Of a stretch of DNA of 64,000 bases, positions 52,244 through 61,187 are shown piece after piece. The notes under the pieces are model-generated. The model made no database searches. It saw only the letters and a program-made list of their open reading frames with translations, and was not told the DNA's origin. Made by a program: the position numbers and the translations under genes. Each line of letters starts with the position of its first letter. Position 1 is the first letter of the stretch. This DNA is from Geobacter sp. AOG2 (GTDB taxonomy: Bacteria; Desulfobacterota; Desulfuromonadia; Geobacterales; Pseudopelobacteraceae), in the NCBI RefSeq assembly GCF_019972295.1, contig NZ_BLJA01000001.1, positions 2,794,158 through 2,858,157 of the forward strand. The letters run 5' to 3'.

Positions 52244-53593
52244 CTAACGAGGTTCGGATGGTGCCCGCCTGCTGCGGTATTCCACTACCGGCTGGTGGCC
52301 CGGTGCACGGCGCGGTCTGGCGGAAGAGGACTTCCCGGCATTATCCCACGGTTTCCCCTGCCCCTGCGCGGCGCCGGACTTGACGCCCGGTTTAGCGTAA
52401 CGGTTTGCTCCCGGCCCTGCCGGCCTTTTCGACCCTCCGGCACTCCGGCGCAGGACGGCGAGAGGGGCCAGCCCGTCAATATTCTGTTCGGGCAGCCTCT
52501 TGCCGATGAAGCGTTCGATCTTCTCCAGGTAGCTTACTTCCGAACGGGAAACAAAGGAGATGGCGATACCCGAAGCCCCGGCCCTGCCGGTGCGGCCGAT
52601 GCGGTGGACATAATCCTCGGCAAAGCGCGGCAGGTCGAAGTTGATGACATGGCTGACTCCGGTGACGTCCAGGCCGCGTGCGGCAACATCGGTCGCCACC
52701 AACAGGCGGATACCGCCGCGGCGCATGCGCTCGATGGTCTTGTTGCGGGCAATCTGGTTCATATCGCCGTGAAGGGCCGCCGCCTGGTGGCCGTTGCGGC
52801 TAAGTTCGCGCGCCAACTCGTCGGCATCGCGTTTGGTGGCCGAAAAGATGATGGCCCTGGTCAACGCGTTGTCGCTGACCAGGTGGTTGAGGAGTTCCTT
52901 CTTGTGATTCAGGTTGTCGGCGACGTGAAGGCGCTGCTCGATCAGGGCGTGGGAGGTGGTGCGTACAGCCAGTTCCACCCGTTGCGGATTGCGCAGCATG
53001 CGTTCCGCCAGCCTGCTGACGGTGGCGTCCATGGTGGCGGTGAACATCATGGTCTGGCGGTTGGAAGGGGCGCGGGCGACGATCTTCTCCATGTCTTCGC
53101 TGAAACCCATGTCCAGCATGCGGTCCGCCTCGTCCAGGATCAGCATCTCCAGGCGGTCCAGGCGGACGCTGCCGCGCTCCAGGTGGTCCAGCAGGCGGCC
53201 CGGCGTGGCGACGATAATGTCCACCGGAGCCGAGAGCAGGCGCAACTGCTCACGATAGGGCATGCCGCCCAGCAGTGTGCCGCAGCGGGGGCGAAAAGCG
53301 CGTCCGTAGGCGCGCGCCGCCTCCATGACTTGGCCTGCCAATTCGCGGGTCGGGGTGAGGACCAGGATGCGGGGGCCTTTGCCGGGTACGGTGGAGGGCG
53401 TGGCCAGGCGTTGCAGGGCAGGCAATACGAATGCCGCTGTTTTGCCGGTGCCGGTTTGGGCCGTGGCGATCAGGTCGTGGCCGGCCATGGCCAACGGTAT
53501 GGATTGTTCCTGGACAGGTGTGGGGGTCGTGTAGCCGCAGTCGGCCACCGCTTTGAGGATGGCCGCATTGAGGCCAAGTTCGTCAAACGTCAT
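52244..53593 (-). CDS. rhlE: DEAD-box RNA helicase RhlE-like, 449 aa
   Basis: All superfamily-2 motifs are visible: Q-motif TPTPVQEQSIPLAMAG, motif I AQTGTGKT (45-52), PTRELA, GG, TPGRLLDH, DEAD in MLILDEADRMLD, TAT in MFTATMD, TDVAARGLDV and HRIGRTGRAG. The C-terminal tail after about 370 is basic, Gly/Arg/Pro-rich (RRAPGHQPVVEYRSRRAP), as in RhlE-type helicases, and would bind RNA. It unwinds RNA in ribosome assembly or mRNA decay, often cold induced. ATG at 53593 after AAAAGGAATAG. The stop codon sits directly at the palindromic element. A terminator is present in its 230-nt leader. Confidence 0.92.
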   Translation of the reverse strand: MTFDELGLNAAILKAVADCGYTTPTPVQEQSIPLAMAGHDLIATAQTGTGKTAAFVLPALQRLATPSTVPGKGPRILVLTPTRELAGQVMEAARAYGRAFRPRCGTLLGGMPYREQLRLLSAPVDIIVATPGRLLDHLERGSVRLDRLEMLILDEADRMLDMGFSEDMEKIVARAPSNRQTMMFTATMDATVSRLAERMLRNPQRVELAVRTTSHALIEQRLHVADNLNHKKELLNHLVSDNALTRAIIFSATKRDADELARELSRNGHQAAALHGDMNQIARNKTIERMRRGGIRLLVATDVAARGLDVTGVSHVINFDLPRFAEDYVHRIGRTGRAGASGIAISFVSRSEVSYLEKIERFIGKRLPEQNIDGLAPLAVLRRSAGGSKRPAGPGANRYAKPGVKSGAAQGQGKPWDNAGKSSSARPRRAPGHQPVVEYRSRRAPSEPR

Positions 53594-53781
53594 GAGTCTA
53601 TTCCTTTTCTTTGGTGTTGTCGGTGTGAGGACAGGCGCGCGCGGGCCGCAGAATCAACCGGAATGATCCATGGACAGGACGGCAGTACCGTGCGGCAGAC
53701 ATAATCTTCGCCTGCCAAAGGGTCTGCGTTGTTCAATGGGAAATTGAATGCAGGAGGGGCAGAATGCGATGATCAAAATAA

Positions 53782-53807
53782 AAACGGCGGACACCATGCC
53801 GCCGTTT
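53782..53807 (-). terminator. Terminator inside the rhlE mRNA leader
   Basis: AAACGGCGG-(CATGGTGT)-CCGCCGTTT hairpin followed by TTATTTT on the minus strand. It is about 15 nt after the likely start point and 190 nt before the rhlE ATG, so it probably attenuates rhlE or makes a short RNA. Confidence 0.65.
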
Positions 53808-53827
53808 CGGGTAGAAGTCTAACCAGC

Positions 53828-53856
53828 AGCATAAAGGCCTTCGGGCAGAAAGGCAA
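53828..53856 (-). promoter_or_regulatory. rhlE promoter
   Basis: TTGCCT (53856-53851), 17 bp, TATGCT (53833-53828) on the minus strand. Confidence 0.5.
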
Positions 53857-54001
53857 GCACTAATTTCCCCCGGCAGGGGATGTTTCTGCGGAAAGCCGCG
53901 CAGGAGGGGGCATTCAGTGGAAAATAACGGTTGAAGTTTATGCCTAAAACCCTTACAGTTTACGGCGTTTTACAGGCACGTATAAAGAAGGAGCAGGGAC
54001 C

Positions 54002-54868
54002 ATGAAGGATGCGGCAATCGGAGTTATCGGCGGGAGCGGGCTCTATGAGATGGAAGGTCTGGATGACGTGCGACGGGTGCAGGTGGAGACGCCTTTCGGC
54101 GACCCTTCGGACGAGTACGTCACCGGTGTGCTGAACGGCGTGCGGATGGCGTTCCTCCCCCGCCACGGGCGTGGCCACCGTTTGCTGCCGTCCGAAGTCA
54201 ATTATCGCGCCAACATCTATGGCATGAAGAAACTCGGCGTGGAACGGATCATCTCCGTGTCGGCCGTGGGGAGCCTCAAGGAAATCATTGCCCCCGGCCA
54301 TATCGTGATACCTGACCAGTTTATCGACCGGACCAAGGGCATCCGCAAGGACACTTTTTTCGGCGAAGGGGTCGTGGCCCATGTCGGTTTTGCCGACCCG
54401 GTCTGCCATGACCTGTCGGAGGTCCTCTATGCCGCGGCCCTCAAGGCCGGAGCGGTCGCCCACAAAGGCGGCACCTACATCTGCATGGAGGGGCCGGCCT
54501 TTTCCACCCGTGCCGAATCGTTCATGTACCGCGAGCGCGAGGCGGCAGTCATCGGCATGACCAACCTGACCGAAGCCAAGCTGGCGCGCGAGGCCGAGAT
54601 CTGTTACGGCATCATCGCCCTTTCCACCGATTATGACTGCTGGCACACCGCCCACGACGACGTATCGGTGGAGGCGGTGGTCCAGATCATAAAGCAGAAC
54701 GTCGCCATGGCCAAGGACATCATCCGCCACGCCGTGGCCGTCATCCATGGCAGGGAGCAAAGCTGCCCCTGCGGCAGCGCCATGCAGTACGCCATTATCA
54801 GCGACAGGTCGGTAATCCCGGCTGAAACGAAACAAAAGCTCGATCTGCTCATCGGTAAATATTTGTAG
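54002..54868 (+). CDS. mtnP: S-methyl-5'-thioadenosine phosphorylase, 288 aa
   Basis: Starts MKDAAIGVIGGSGLYEME after AAGGAGCAGGG. MTAP/PNP-type phosphorylase: the IGGSG phosphate loop, FLPRHGRGHRLLPSEVNYRA, ISVSAVGSLKEIIAPGHIVI, CMEGPAFSTRAESFMYRE and MTNLTEAKLAREAEICYGII all fit. It splits 5'-methylthioadenosine with phosphate to adenine and methylthioribose-1-phosphate in methionine salvage. ALSTDYDCWH keeps the purine-site Asp. 33 bp before the PfkB kinase gene; the pairing suggests a sugar/nucleoside salvage unit. Confidence 0.95.
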   Translation: MKDAAIGVIGGSGLYEMEGLDDVRRVQVETPFGDPSDEYVTGVLNGVRMAFLPRHGRGHRLLPSEVNYRANIYGMKKLGVERIISVSAVGSLKEIIAPGHIVIPDQFIDRTKGIRKDTFFGEGVVAHVGFADPVCHDLSEVLYAAALKAGAVAHKGGTYICMEGPAFSTRAESFMYREREAAVIGMTNLTEAKLAREAEICYGIIALSTDYDCWHTAHDDVSVEAVVQIIKQNVAMAKDIIRHAVAVIHGREQSCPCGSAMQYAIISDRSVIPAETKQKLDLLIGKYL

Positions 54869-54900
54869 TTCTTAATTTGTCGCAAGGAGAGATTATTTCT

Positions 54901-55824
54901 ATGGGAATCGTTGTCGTCGGCACCGTGGCCTTTGATACGGTGGAAACCCCTTTTGGCAAGGGTGAGAATGTCCTGGGCGGTTCGGCCACCTATTTTTCCA
55001 CCTCGGCCAGCTTCTTTACCGATGTCTCGCTGGTGGCGGTCGTGGGAGAGGATTTCCCCGCGGAGCACATAAGCTTTCTTAAATCCCGCGATATCAATAC
55101 CGATGGTCTTCAGCGGCTCCCCGGCAAGACCTTTCACTGGACCGGAAAGTACGGCTACGACTTAAACGAGGCCCAGACCCTGGACACGCAGCTCAATGTG
55201 CTGACGGAGTTCCGTCCCGACCTGCCCGAATCCTACCGTGACGCCGACTATCTCTTCCTGGCGAACATCGATCCCGACCTGCAAATGGAGGTGCTGGACC
55301 AGGTGCGCAGGCCGAAGCTGGTGGCGTGCGACACCATGAATTTCTGGATTACGTCCAAGCCCGAGGCATTGAAGCAGGTGCTCCGGAAGGTTGATATCGT
55401 GGTGATCAACGAAGGCGAGGCGCGTCAGTTCACCAATCAATCGAACCTGGTCAAGGCGGCCCGCGAAATCATCGCTCTGGGGTGCAAACGGTTGGTGGTC
55501 AAGCGCGGGGAGTACGGTGTGCTGATGTTCACGGCGGATTCGGTCTTTGCCGCGCCCGCCTACCCCCTGGAAGAGGTTTTTGATCCGACCGGCGCCGGAG
55601 ACACCTTTGCCGGAGGTTTCATGGGGTACCTGGCCAATACCGGCGACCTGTCCGAGGAGGGGATCCGCCAGGCGATCGTCTTCGGTTCGGTGATGGCCTC
55701 CTTCAATGTGGAGGATTTCAGCCTCGACCGCATGAAACGCTTGGAATACCGGGAGATCGAGGCTCGTTACCGGAGTTTCAAAGCGCTGACGAGTTTTCGG
55801 GATATTAGAGACCTTAAATCGTAA
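54901..55824 (+). CDS. PfkB/ribokinase-family sugar kinase, 307 aa
   Basis: ATG at 54901 (MGIVVVGTVAFDTVETPFGK) after AAGGAGAG, 11 nt away. The N-terminal GGSATYFSTSASFF is the substrate loop, and DPTGAGDTFAGGFMGYL is the ATP site with catalytic Asp. LFLANIDPDLQMEVLDQVRR and LVACDTMNFWITSKPEALKQ fit the sub-family found beside mtnP in Geobacter. The substrate may be a nucleoside or sugar from salvage; methylthioribose kinase is a different fold, so this is not MtnK. Confidence 0.88.
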   Translation: MGIVVVGTVAFDTVETPFGKGENVLGGSATYFSTSASFFTDVSLVAVVGEDFPAEHISFLKSRDINTDGLQRLPGKTFHWTGKYGYDLNEAQTLDTQLNVLTEFRPDLPESYRDADYLFLANIDPDLQMEVLDQVRRPKLVACDTMNFWITSKPEALKQVLRKVDIVVINEGEARQFTNQSNLVKAAREIIALGCKRLVVKRGEYGVLMFTADSVFAAPAYPLEEVFDPTGAGDTFAGGFMGYLANTGDLSEEGIRQAIVFGSVMASFNVEDFSLDRMKRLEYREIEARYRSFKALTSFRDIRDLKS

Positions 55825-55836
55825 CCATTTGATTTA

Positions 55837-55865
55837 TTGACAATTTTGTATTGTTTTGCTAGTTT
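55837..55865 (+). promoter_or_regulatory. Sigma70-type promoter for the TPR lipoprotein gene
   Basis: TTGACA (55837-55842), 17 bp, TAGTTT (55860-55865). It places the start point near 55872, so the coding start must be at or after about 55895. Confidence 0.6.
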
Positions 55866-55894
55866 TGCCGAGGAGTTCACTACTGCTTGATCGG

Positions 55895-56650
55895 ATGCCC
55901 ATGAAATCCTGTGGATATTACATGGTTTGCCTTCTCGTGACACTGGCTGTGACCGGCTGCGCCACGCAGGGGGTAAAGAGCAACCAGGAGTCCTACCATT
56001 ACCAGATGGGACTTTCCTACCTGGGGGAGCGCAATTATACCAGCGCCCTGATAGAGCTGACCGAAGCGGAAAAAATGGACTCCGAGAACCCGGAACTGCT
56101 CTATAATCTGGGTCTGGCCTATCTGGGGAAGAAGCGTTTTGACCTGGCGGAACAGAAGCTCCAGAAGGCCATTCTGCTGAAGCCGGACTATTCGTCGGCG
56201 CGGAATGACCTGGGGGTGGTCTATCTCGAACTCAAACGGTGGGATAACGCCATCCAGCAGTTCAAGATCGTCAAGAACGACATCTTTTACCAGGACAGCG
56301 AGAATGCGGCCATCAACCTGGGGCTGGCCTATCTCGGCAAGGGAGATTACTCCAAGGCGCTTGAGGAACTCCGGGCCGTGATCGTCGCCAACCCGCGCAA
56401 CCCGTTGGCCCGGCTTTCCCTCGGCAGGGTCTGGTTCGCCATGGATAAGACCGAACAGGCCATTGTCGAATATCGTAAGGCTTTGGAGATATTCAAAGAC
56501 TTTGGCGCCGCCTATTATTATCTCGGGCTGGCCCAGCTCAAGCAAAATAGTCTCGATGCCGCCAAACGTTCTTTTAACGAGGTGCTTCGCATCATCCCCG
56601 ACTCCGAATTGGGGCATGCATCAATAGGGTATCTGGAGCTTCTCAAGTAG
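55895..56650 (+). CDS. PilF/PilW-like TPR lipoprotein, 251 aa
   Basis: ATG at 55895 (MPMKSCGYYMVCLLVTLAVT; a second ATG 6 nt on), chosen because the promoter excludes the longer frame. GAGGAG lies farther upstream than usual. Lipobox LAVTGC. Six to seven TPR units follow (ESYHYQMGLSYLGERNYTSA, LLYNLGLAYLGKKRFDLAEQ, LGVVYLELKRWDNAIQQFK and others). This is the layout of PilF/PilW pilotins that help PilQ secretins into the outer membrane, though generic TPR lipoproteins look alike. It precedes a RodZ-like gene. Confidence 0.8.
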   Translation: MPMKSCGYYMVCLLVTLAVTGCATQGVKSNQESYHYQMGLSYLGERNYTSALIELTEAEKMDSENPELLYNLGLAYLGKKRFDLAEQKLQKAILLKPDYSSARNDLGVVYLELKRWDNAIQQFKIVKNDIFYQDSENAAINLGLAYLGKGDYSKALEELRAVIVANPRNPLARLSLGRVWFAMDKTEQAIVEYRKALEIFKDFGAAYYYLGLAQLKQNSLDAAKRSFNEVLRIIPDSELGHASIGYLELLK

Positions 56651-56813
56651 TTTTCATCCGGAACCGGCCCTTTTCCGCCATGGCGGCGTCAATCTTCGGG
56701 CTTGCTTGTGCGGCGTACCGATGTATGCCTCCGCGCAACCCATTGATTTCCTGCCAATGGCGAAAATTTGCTCGTTTCCGAATTGAAAACAAATAGTTTT
56801 CATCCGGAACCGG
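56648..56813. repeat. 20-bp direct repeats flanking a 126-bp insert
   Basis: TAGTTTTCATCCGGAACCGG occurs at 56648-56667, beginning with the TAG stop of the TPR lipoprotein gene, and again at 56794-56813. The DNA between them (56668-56793) has no gene. Duplication of a gene end or an old insertion would give this picture. Confidence 0.75.
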
Positions 56814-56839
56814 ATGGAAACCAAGTAAGCGAGGACAGT

Positions 56840-57724
56840 TTGTCCGAAACCGTGCCGCACAACGAAGATTCCTCTTCCACCTCCTTGGGGGCCGTTCTCA
56901 GGCGCTGCCGCGAGTACCACGGCATTTCTATCGACGAAGCCGCCGAAGCGACCAAAATGGGCAAGAACTATCTTTTGGCCCTGGAAAACGACAGGACCAA
57001 GGAATTTGCCAACCAAGCCTATCTGAAAGGCTTTCTGCGGATCTACGCCGGTTACCTCGGCCTTAACCCCGACGACATGCTCCGGTTGCACGACAAACAG
57101 CAGGCGCAGGGCATCGGCCTCGCGGCCGCGGCGCACAAGGAAGGCGCGCGGGGCGGCGCCGAAATTCCGAAGAAACGAATATCGTTACGCAAATTCGCGC
57201 TGCCCGCTTTTCTGCTGCTGCTTATCGTCATCACGGCAAGTATCATCAATCGCTCCGACGCTCCCCCCAGGCGGGAGCAGATCGCCCCGCAGGTCGCCCC
57301 GCTACAGCCGGTGCCGACAACCGTACCGGTGCCGGCGATCCAGCCGGTGCGCTCCAGCGCCCACCCGCCGCCCCCCCCGCAAAAGAAGGAAAAAAAGCCG
57401 GTCCCCGTCGAGCAGTCCCAAGATGCGCCGCCGGTCGACCAGAAGGGTGCCCTGTCGCCGGCCGAGCAGCCGAAAAGCTTCATTGTGCGCATGAAGGTGA
57501 GCCAGAACGGGACCCTCAACGTCACCATCGATGGGGCGCTGTCCCAAACCTATGACCTGACGGCCGGCGACGCCATCGAATGGAAGGCGGAAAAGAATAT
57601 TGCCCTCGAGTTGTCCAACGCCGGGGGGGTTGAGGTCGAGGTAAACGGTAAACCGCTCAAAGCGCTCGGGCCCGTCGGGAAACCTGTTTCCATCGAGCTT
57701 GACGCCAATGGCATCCGGCCCTAG
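56840..57724 (+). CDS. RodZ-like helix-turn-helix membrane protein, 294 aa
   Basis: TTG start at 56840, 4-6 nt after GAGGA; an earlier TTG (56768) would put the 20-bp repeat inside the gene. Residues about 12-90 are the RodZ-type HTH (SLGAVLRRCREYHGISIDEA, AEATKMGKNYLLALENDRTK, YLKGFLRIYAGYLGLNPDDM). A membrane segment lies at about 122-138 (FALPAFLLLLIVITASIINR), then a Pro-rich linker and a C-terminal DUF4115 beta domain (FIVRMKVSQNGTLNVTIDGA). RodZ links MreB to the membrane and shapes the rod; the fold match is to this family, the role in this species is inferred. Confidence 0.85.
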   Translation: MSETVPHNEDSSSTSLGAVLRRCREYHGISIDEAAEATKMGKNYLLALENDRTKEFANQAYLKGFLRIYAGYLGLNPDDMLRLHDKQQAQGIGLAAAAHKEGARGGAEIPKKRISLRKFALPAFLLLLIVITASIINRSDAPPRREQIAPQVAPLQPVPTTVPVPAIQPVRSSAHPPPPPQKKEKKPVPVEQSQDAPPVDQKGALSPAEQPKSFIVRMKVSQNGTLNVTIDGALSQTYDLTAGDAIEWKAEKNIALELSNAGGVEVEVNGKPLKALGPVGKPVSIELDANGIRP

Positions 57725-57762
57725 TGTCCGGGCCGATCTGAAAACCTTCCAAGGAGAGCACC

Positions 57763-58509
57763 ATGCAGATAGCGGCACGTTGCCGTAAGTGCGGTAAGGT
57801 AATGAGCAGTCAGCGCATCGATAACTACCGGGTCAAAATGACCTGTACCTGTGGTTTTTCCGATTTTCGCACCCAGACGGAAAAGGTCAAAACCGTCAAC
57901 CCGTTCTACCATAAGGCGAATTTCACCCCCTATGTGGAAAGTGAAAAGGGAAAGATGGTGCTGACCATGCAACGGGCGAACCGCGAGCACATGGAGATCA
58001 TCTCCCTGGAAGAGATCAGCATGCTGGTATCTTCCGATTTTGAACTCTCCGAAGTGCTGCATATGGTGGCAACCAAACTGGCCGTACAACTCCATGCCAG
58101 TGTCTGCAATATCTATCTCCTGGAGAATGGGGAACTGGTCCTGAAGGCCACCTACGGGTACGAGCAGGAAAAGATAGGCATGATCCGCCTCAAGATCGGT
58201 GAAGGGATTACCGGCACCGTCGCCAGGGAGATGCAGCCCATCAACCTGAGCCGTGCTTCACGGGACCCTCGTTACAAGGTATTCCCCGAGCTGAACGAGG
58301 AGAAATACAACTCCATGCTCTCCTTTCCCATCACCGACAAGAAGGACGTTTATGGGGTCATCAACCTTCAGACCACATCCATGCGCAGCTTCCCCGAGGA
58401 CGAGATCTACTTTGTTTCGATCATCGCAAACCTGATCCTTTCCGCCATCAAGCTTCGCCAGAAAGTCGCGTCCGCCAAAAACGGGGAGAAAAGGCCCGCC
58501 GTTTCTTGA
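57763..58509 (+). CDS. Zinc-ribbon + GAF domain signalling protein, 248 aa
   Basis: ATG at 57763 after CAAGGAGAGCACC. Residues 7-30 hold a four-Cys metal site (CRKC, then CTC: Cys7, Cys10, Cys28, Cys30). After a linker, residues about 85-235 form a GAF domain: ISMLVSSDFELSEVLHMVAT, ASVCNIYLLENGELVLKATY, IGEGITGTVAREMQPINLSR and SFPITDKKDVYGVINLQTTS. It is probably a cytoplasmic sensor or a scaffold for the receiver and kinase genes that follow on the same strand. No output domain. Confidence 0.85.
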   Translation: MQIAARCRKCGKVMSSQRIDNYRVKMTCTCGFSDFRTQTEKVKTVNPFYHKANFTPYVESEKGKMVLTMQRANREHMEIISLEEISMLVSSDFELSEVLHMVATKLAVQLHASVCNIYLLENGELVLKATYGYEQEKIGMIRLKIGEGITGTVAREMQPINLSRASRDPRYKVFPELNEEKYNSMLSFPITDKKDVYGVINLQTTSMRSFPEDEIYFVSIIANLILSAIKLRQKVASAKNGEKRPAVS

Positions 58510-58565
58510 CACGGCAGTGCCCCGTGCTAGAATCACAGTACAGGTTCGAGTCGGGGAGCGCGCTA

Positions 58566-58934
58566 GTGGCAGAGCAACAAAAACGCATACTGGTGGTTGA
58601 CGATGAGGAGAACGCCCGTATCGCGCTCTCGAAAATCCTGACTCGTGAAGGGTATGAGGTGGCATCGGCCGGCAACGGTTGCGAGGCGCTCAACTACCTG
58701 CGGGGCAAGGAGGTGGAGCTGATCATCACGGACATCAATATGCCGGAGATGAACGGGCTTACGTTCCTGCGGGAACTGGGCAGGATCCATCCCCACAGCA
58801 ATGTGATCATGGTTACCGCCTACGGCGAGGTGGAGTCGTATATCGAGGCCATGAACCTGGGGGCTTTCGAGTACATCAACAAACCGGTCAAGATTGATGA
58901 ACTCAAGCAGATAATTCGAAAAATATTCAACTAG
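58566..58934 (+). CDS. Single-domain response regulator, 122 aa
   Basis: GTG start at 58566 after GGGGAGCGCG. Receiver with Asp12/Asp13 (VVDDEENARIA), phospho-Asp56 (IITDINMPEMNG), Thr in VTAYG and Lys in YINKPVKI. No output domain. It lies between the GAF protein and a USP, near a histidine kinase with its own receiver, so this may be part of a phosphorelay. Confidence 0.9.
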   Translation: MAEQQKRILVVDDEENARIALSKILTREGYEVASAGNGCEALNYLRGKEVELIITDINMPEMNGLTFLRELGRIHPHSNVIMVTAYGEVESYIEAMNLGAFEYINKPVKIDELKQIIRKIFN

Positions 58935-59004
58935 TGCCCCATGACCGACCGCACGGGACACTCGTTAGCTGCATCTTACTCCATCGACATGAGGAGGCTG
59001 CAAA

Positions 59005-59457
59005 ATGAAACCGTTCAACAAAATCCTGACGGCCATCGACTTTTCGGAAAACTCCGAATACGCATTCGATTACGCCCTGACCCTGGCGAAACAGTTCGGT
59101 TCCCAGCTTACGATACTGCATGTCATCAATGAACCGGTGGACTTGCGCGGCTTCTACGTCCCCCACATCTCCTTCGAGCAGTTGGAGAAAGAGATCGAAG
59201 AAGGGGCCGAAAAGATGATGGCCAAGTTCTGCGCTTCGAAGATGGGGGATTTTACCAGCTTCACGACATCCATCGTCACCGGGATACCTTACGAGGAGAT
59301 TATTCGCACCGCCGAGGAATCAGCCGCTTCGCTGATCGTGCTCGGCACCCACGGACGTACCGGCCTCGACCACCTGATCTTCGGCAGCACGGCTGAGCGT
59401 GTCGTTCGCGGCGCTTCCTGTCCGGTCCTGACGATTCGTCTGCCGGCGGTACAATGA
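59005..59457 (+). CDS. Universal stress protein, 150 aa
   Basis: ATG at 59005 after GAGGAGGCTGCAAA. UspA fold with the full ATP-binding signature GTHGRTGLDHLIFGSTAERV (G-2x-G-9x-G-S/T), so it is of the nucleotide-binding type. The N-terminal FNKILTAIDFSENSEYAFDY is standard. It probably acts in stress adaptation; no specific partner known. Confidence 0.93.
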   Translation: MKPFNKILTAIDFSENSEYAFDYALTLAKQFGSQLTILHVINEPVDLRGFYVPHISFEQLEKEIEEGAEKMMAKFCASKMGDFTSFTTSIVTGIPYEEIIRTAEESAASLIVLGTHGRTGLDHLIFGSTAERVVRGASCPVLTIRLPAVQ

Positions 59458-59497
59458 CCGGTGCCCCGGACGCCGTTTCCGTGTGGCGTTTCCCGCT

Positions 59498-60691
59498 ATG
59501 AGCGCGACCCCCCCCCCCGATAGTAAGGCAACGGTCGTCGTCATCGACGACGACCTGCATATCCTCGAGCTTGCCAGTGTGATCCTGTCCCGGAAAGGGT
59601 ATCATGTGCTTACCGCCTCCACGGCCCGCAAGGGGATGGAGATCATTTCCACGCAGGTGCCGGAGCTGGCGCTTCTGGACTACATGATGCCCGAGATGGA
59701 CGGCCTTGCGACCTTGCGGAAGATCAAGGCTCACTACCCGGATACCTACGTCATCATGTTCACCGGCAAGGGGAATGAAGAGATTGCCGTTGAACTGATG
59801 AAGGGCGGCGCTTCCGAATACATCCTCAAGCCGTTCAACAACCGCGACCTGCTCGACCGTCTCGACAACGTCCTGCGCATCCGGGAGATCGAACTCCACA
59901 ACAAGGCGCTGCGACAGGAACATGTACGGCTTCTTGAAGAGATCGACAACTGGAACCAGGAGTTGCAGAAGCGGGTTCGCGAGAAAACGGAGGCGCTGCA
60001 AAAGGCCCAGTCCGAGATCGCCCAATCCGAAAAGCTGGCCGCGCTGGGCTACCTTTCGGCCGGCATGGCCCATGAGATCCGCAATCCGCTCAATACCATC
60101 TCGCTTTTCGTTCAGCTTATGCGCCAGAACATCGCCGATCAGGAACAATTGGACTACCTGGATAAGGTCCTCAAGGAGGTAGACCGGATCGATGACATCA
60201 TCTCCAAACTCCTTGATGCCTCCCGCCGTAACCGCAGCATAATCTCCGATGTGCAGATCGACCGGGTGGTGGATAATGCCATCGATGCCTTTTCTCCCCA
60301 GATCGAGACCGGGAGCATCCGAGTCGAACGGCATTATCGCGGCCTCCCCCCACCCATCAAGGCCGACCCGGCGGAACTGGAGCAGATCTTCACCAACCTG
60401 TTCCTCAACGCCCTGGACGAGATGCCCGGCGGAGGCCGTCTCGAGATAGAAATTTACGAGGAAAACGGCCGGGTGGTGGTCCGGGTCGGCGACAGCGGCG
60501 GCGGCATTCCGGCCGAGGCCCTGCCGAGCATCTTTGAACCTTTTTTTACCACCAAGTCCCGCGGCACCGGCATGGGGCTGCCGGTAGTCCAACGTATCGC
60601 CCGCATCTACCAGGGAAGCATTGCCGTGGAAAAGAGTTCGCCTGAGGGGACGGTGTTCCGCCTGGAATTTCCCGCCGTTTTTCAAGCCTGA
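59498..60691 (+). CDS. Receiver-histidine kinase fusion, 397 aa
   Basis: ATG at 59498 chosen as first ATG; an in-frame GTG at 59483 also exists and neither has a strong ribosome site. Residues 10-125 form a receiver with phospho-Asp61 ([14 protein letters not shown]) and Lys111 (YILKPFNN). A coiled coil (about 130-180) leads into HisKA with His192 in [14 protein letters not shown], then the ATPase ([38 protein letters not shown]). No membrane segment. With the receiver in front, it is a response-regulated kinase, plausibly fed by the other receivers of this cluster. Confidence 0.92.
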   Translation: MSATPPPDSKATVVVIDDDLHILELASVILSRKGYHVLTASTARKGMEIISTQVPELALLDYMMPEMDGLATLRKIKAHYPDTYVIMFTGKGNEEIAVELMKGGASEYILKPFNNRDLLDRLDNVLRIREIELHNKALRQEHVRLLEEIDNWNQELQKRVREKTEALQKAQSEIAQSEKLAALGYLSAGMAHEIRNPLNTISLFVQLMRQNIADQEQLDYLDKVLKEVDRIDDIISKLLDASRRNRSIISDVQIDRVVDNAIDAFSPQIETGSIRVERHYRGLPPPIKADPAELEQIFTNLFLNALDEMPGGGRLEIEIYEENGRVVVRVGDSGGGIPAEALPSIFEPFFTTKSRGTGMGLPVVQRIARIYQGSIAVEKSSPEGTVFRLEFPAVFQA

Positions 60692-60785
60692 AGAACTGAA
60701 ATCCGCACGTTCACGAGCATTCCACTTTTCTTTCCCGCAATAAATGGCTATAGTTAGCCGTATATTCCCCTATGACGGGCCAGCC

Positions 60786-61184
60786 ATGATGGAATCGCGC
60801 GGAAAAATTTTGATCATCGACGACGACCCTTTTTTCCAGAAGGTGTTGTCCGACGCCTTCAACGAGAACGGCTATACGGCATTTAACGCCAGCGACGGCG
60901 TTGAAGGGATCAAGGTCTTTCTGGAAAAGGCCCCCGATGCCGTCCTCTCCGACCTGGTCATGCCGCGCATGGGCGGTGTCAGCACCTGCATGGAGATCAG
61001 CCGCCTGGCGGGCGACAGGCAGCCGGTGATCGTCCTGTTGACCTCCATGTTCCATGAGCCGCCTCACGAGCACGATGCCCCCGACATGGGAGCCAGGGTG
61101 CACATCCCCAAATCCACCAAAGCCGTGGATATCGTCATTATCGTCGAGCAACTCCTGGAACGGAAAAAATTTCAGCAAGGCTGA
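60786..61184 (+). CDS. Single-domain response regulator, 132 aa
   Basis: Start taken at the ATG at 60786 (MMESRGKILIIDDDP); a longer frame from 60744 lacks a ribosome site. Receiver with IIDDDP (Asp12-14), phospho-Asp56 (VLSDLVMPRMGG), Thr in LLTSM and Lys in HIPKSTKA. No output domain. It follows the kinase gene by about 95 bp and precedes the FAD oxidoreductase by 3 bp. Confidence 0.88.
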   Translation: MMESRGKILIIDDDPFFQKVLSDAFNENGYTAFNASDGVEGIKVFLEKAPDAVLSDLVMPRMGGVSTCMEISRLAGDRQPVIVLLTSMFHEPPHEHDAPDMGARVHIPKSTKAVDIVIIVEQLLERKKFQQG

Positions 61185-61187
61185 CGG

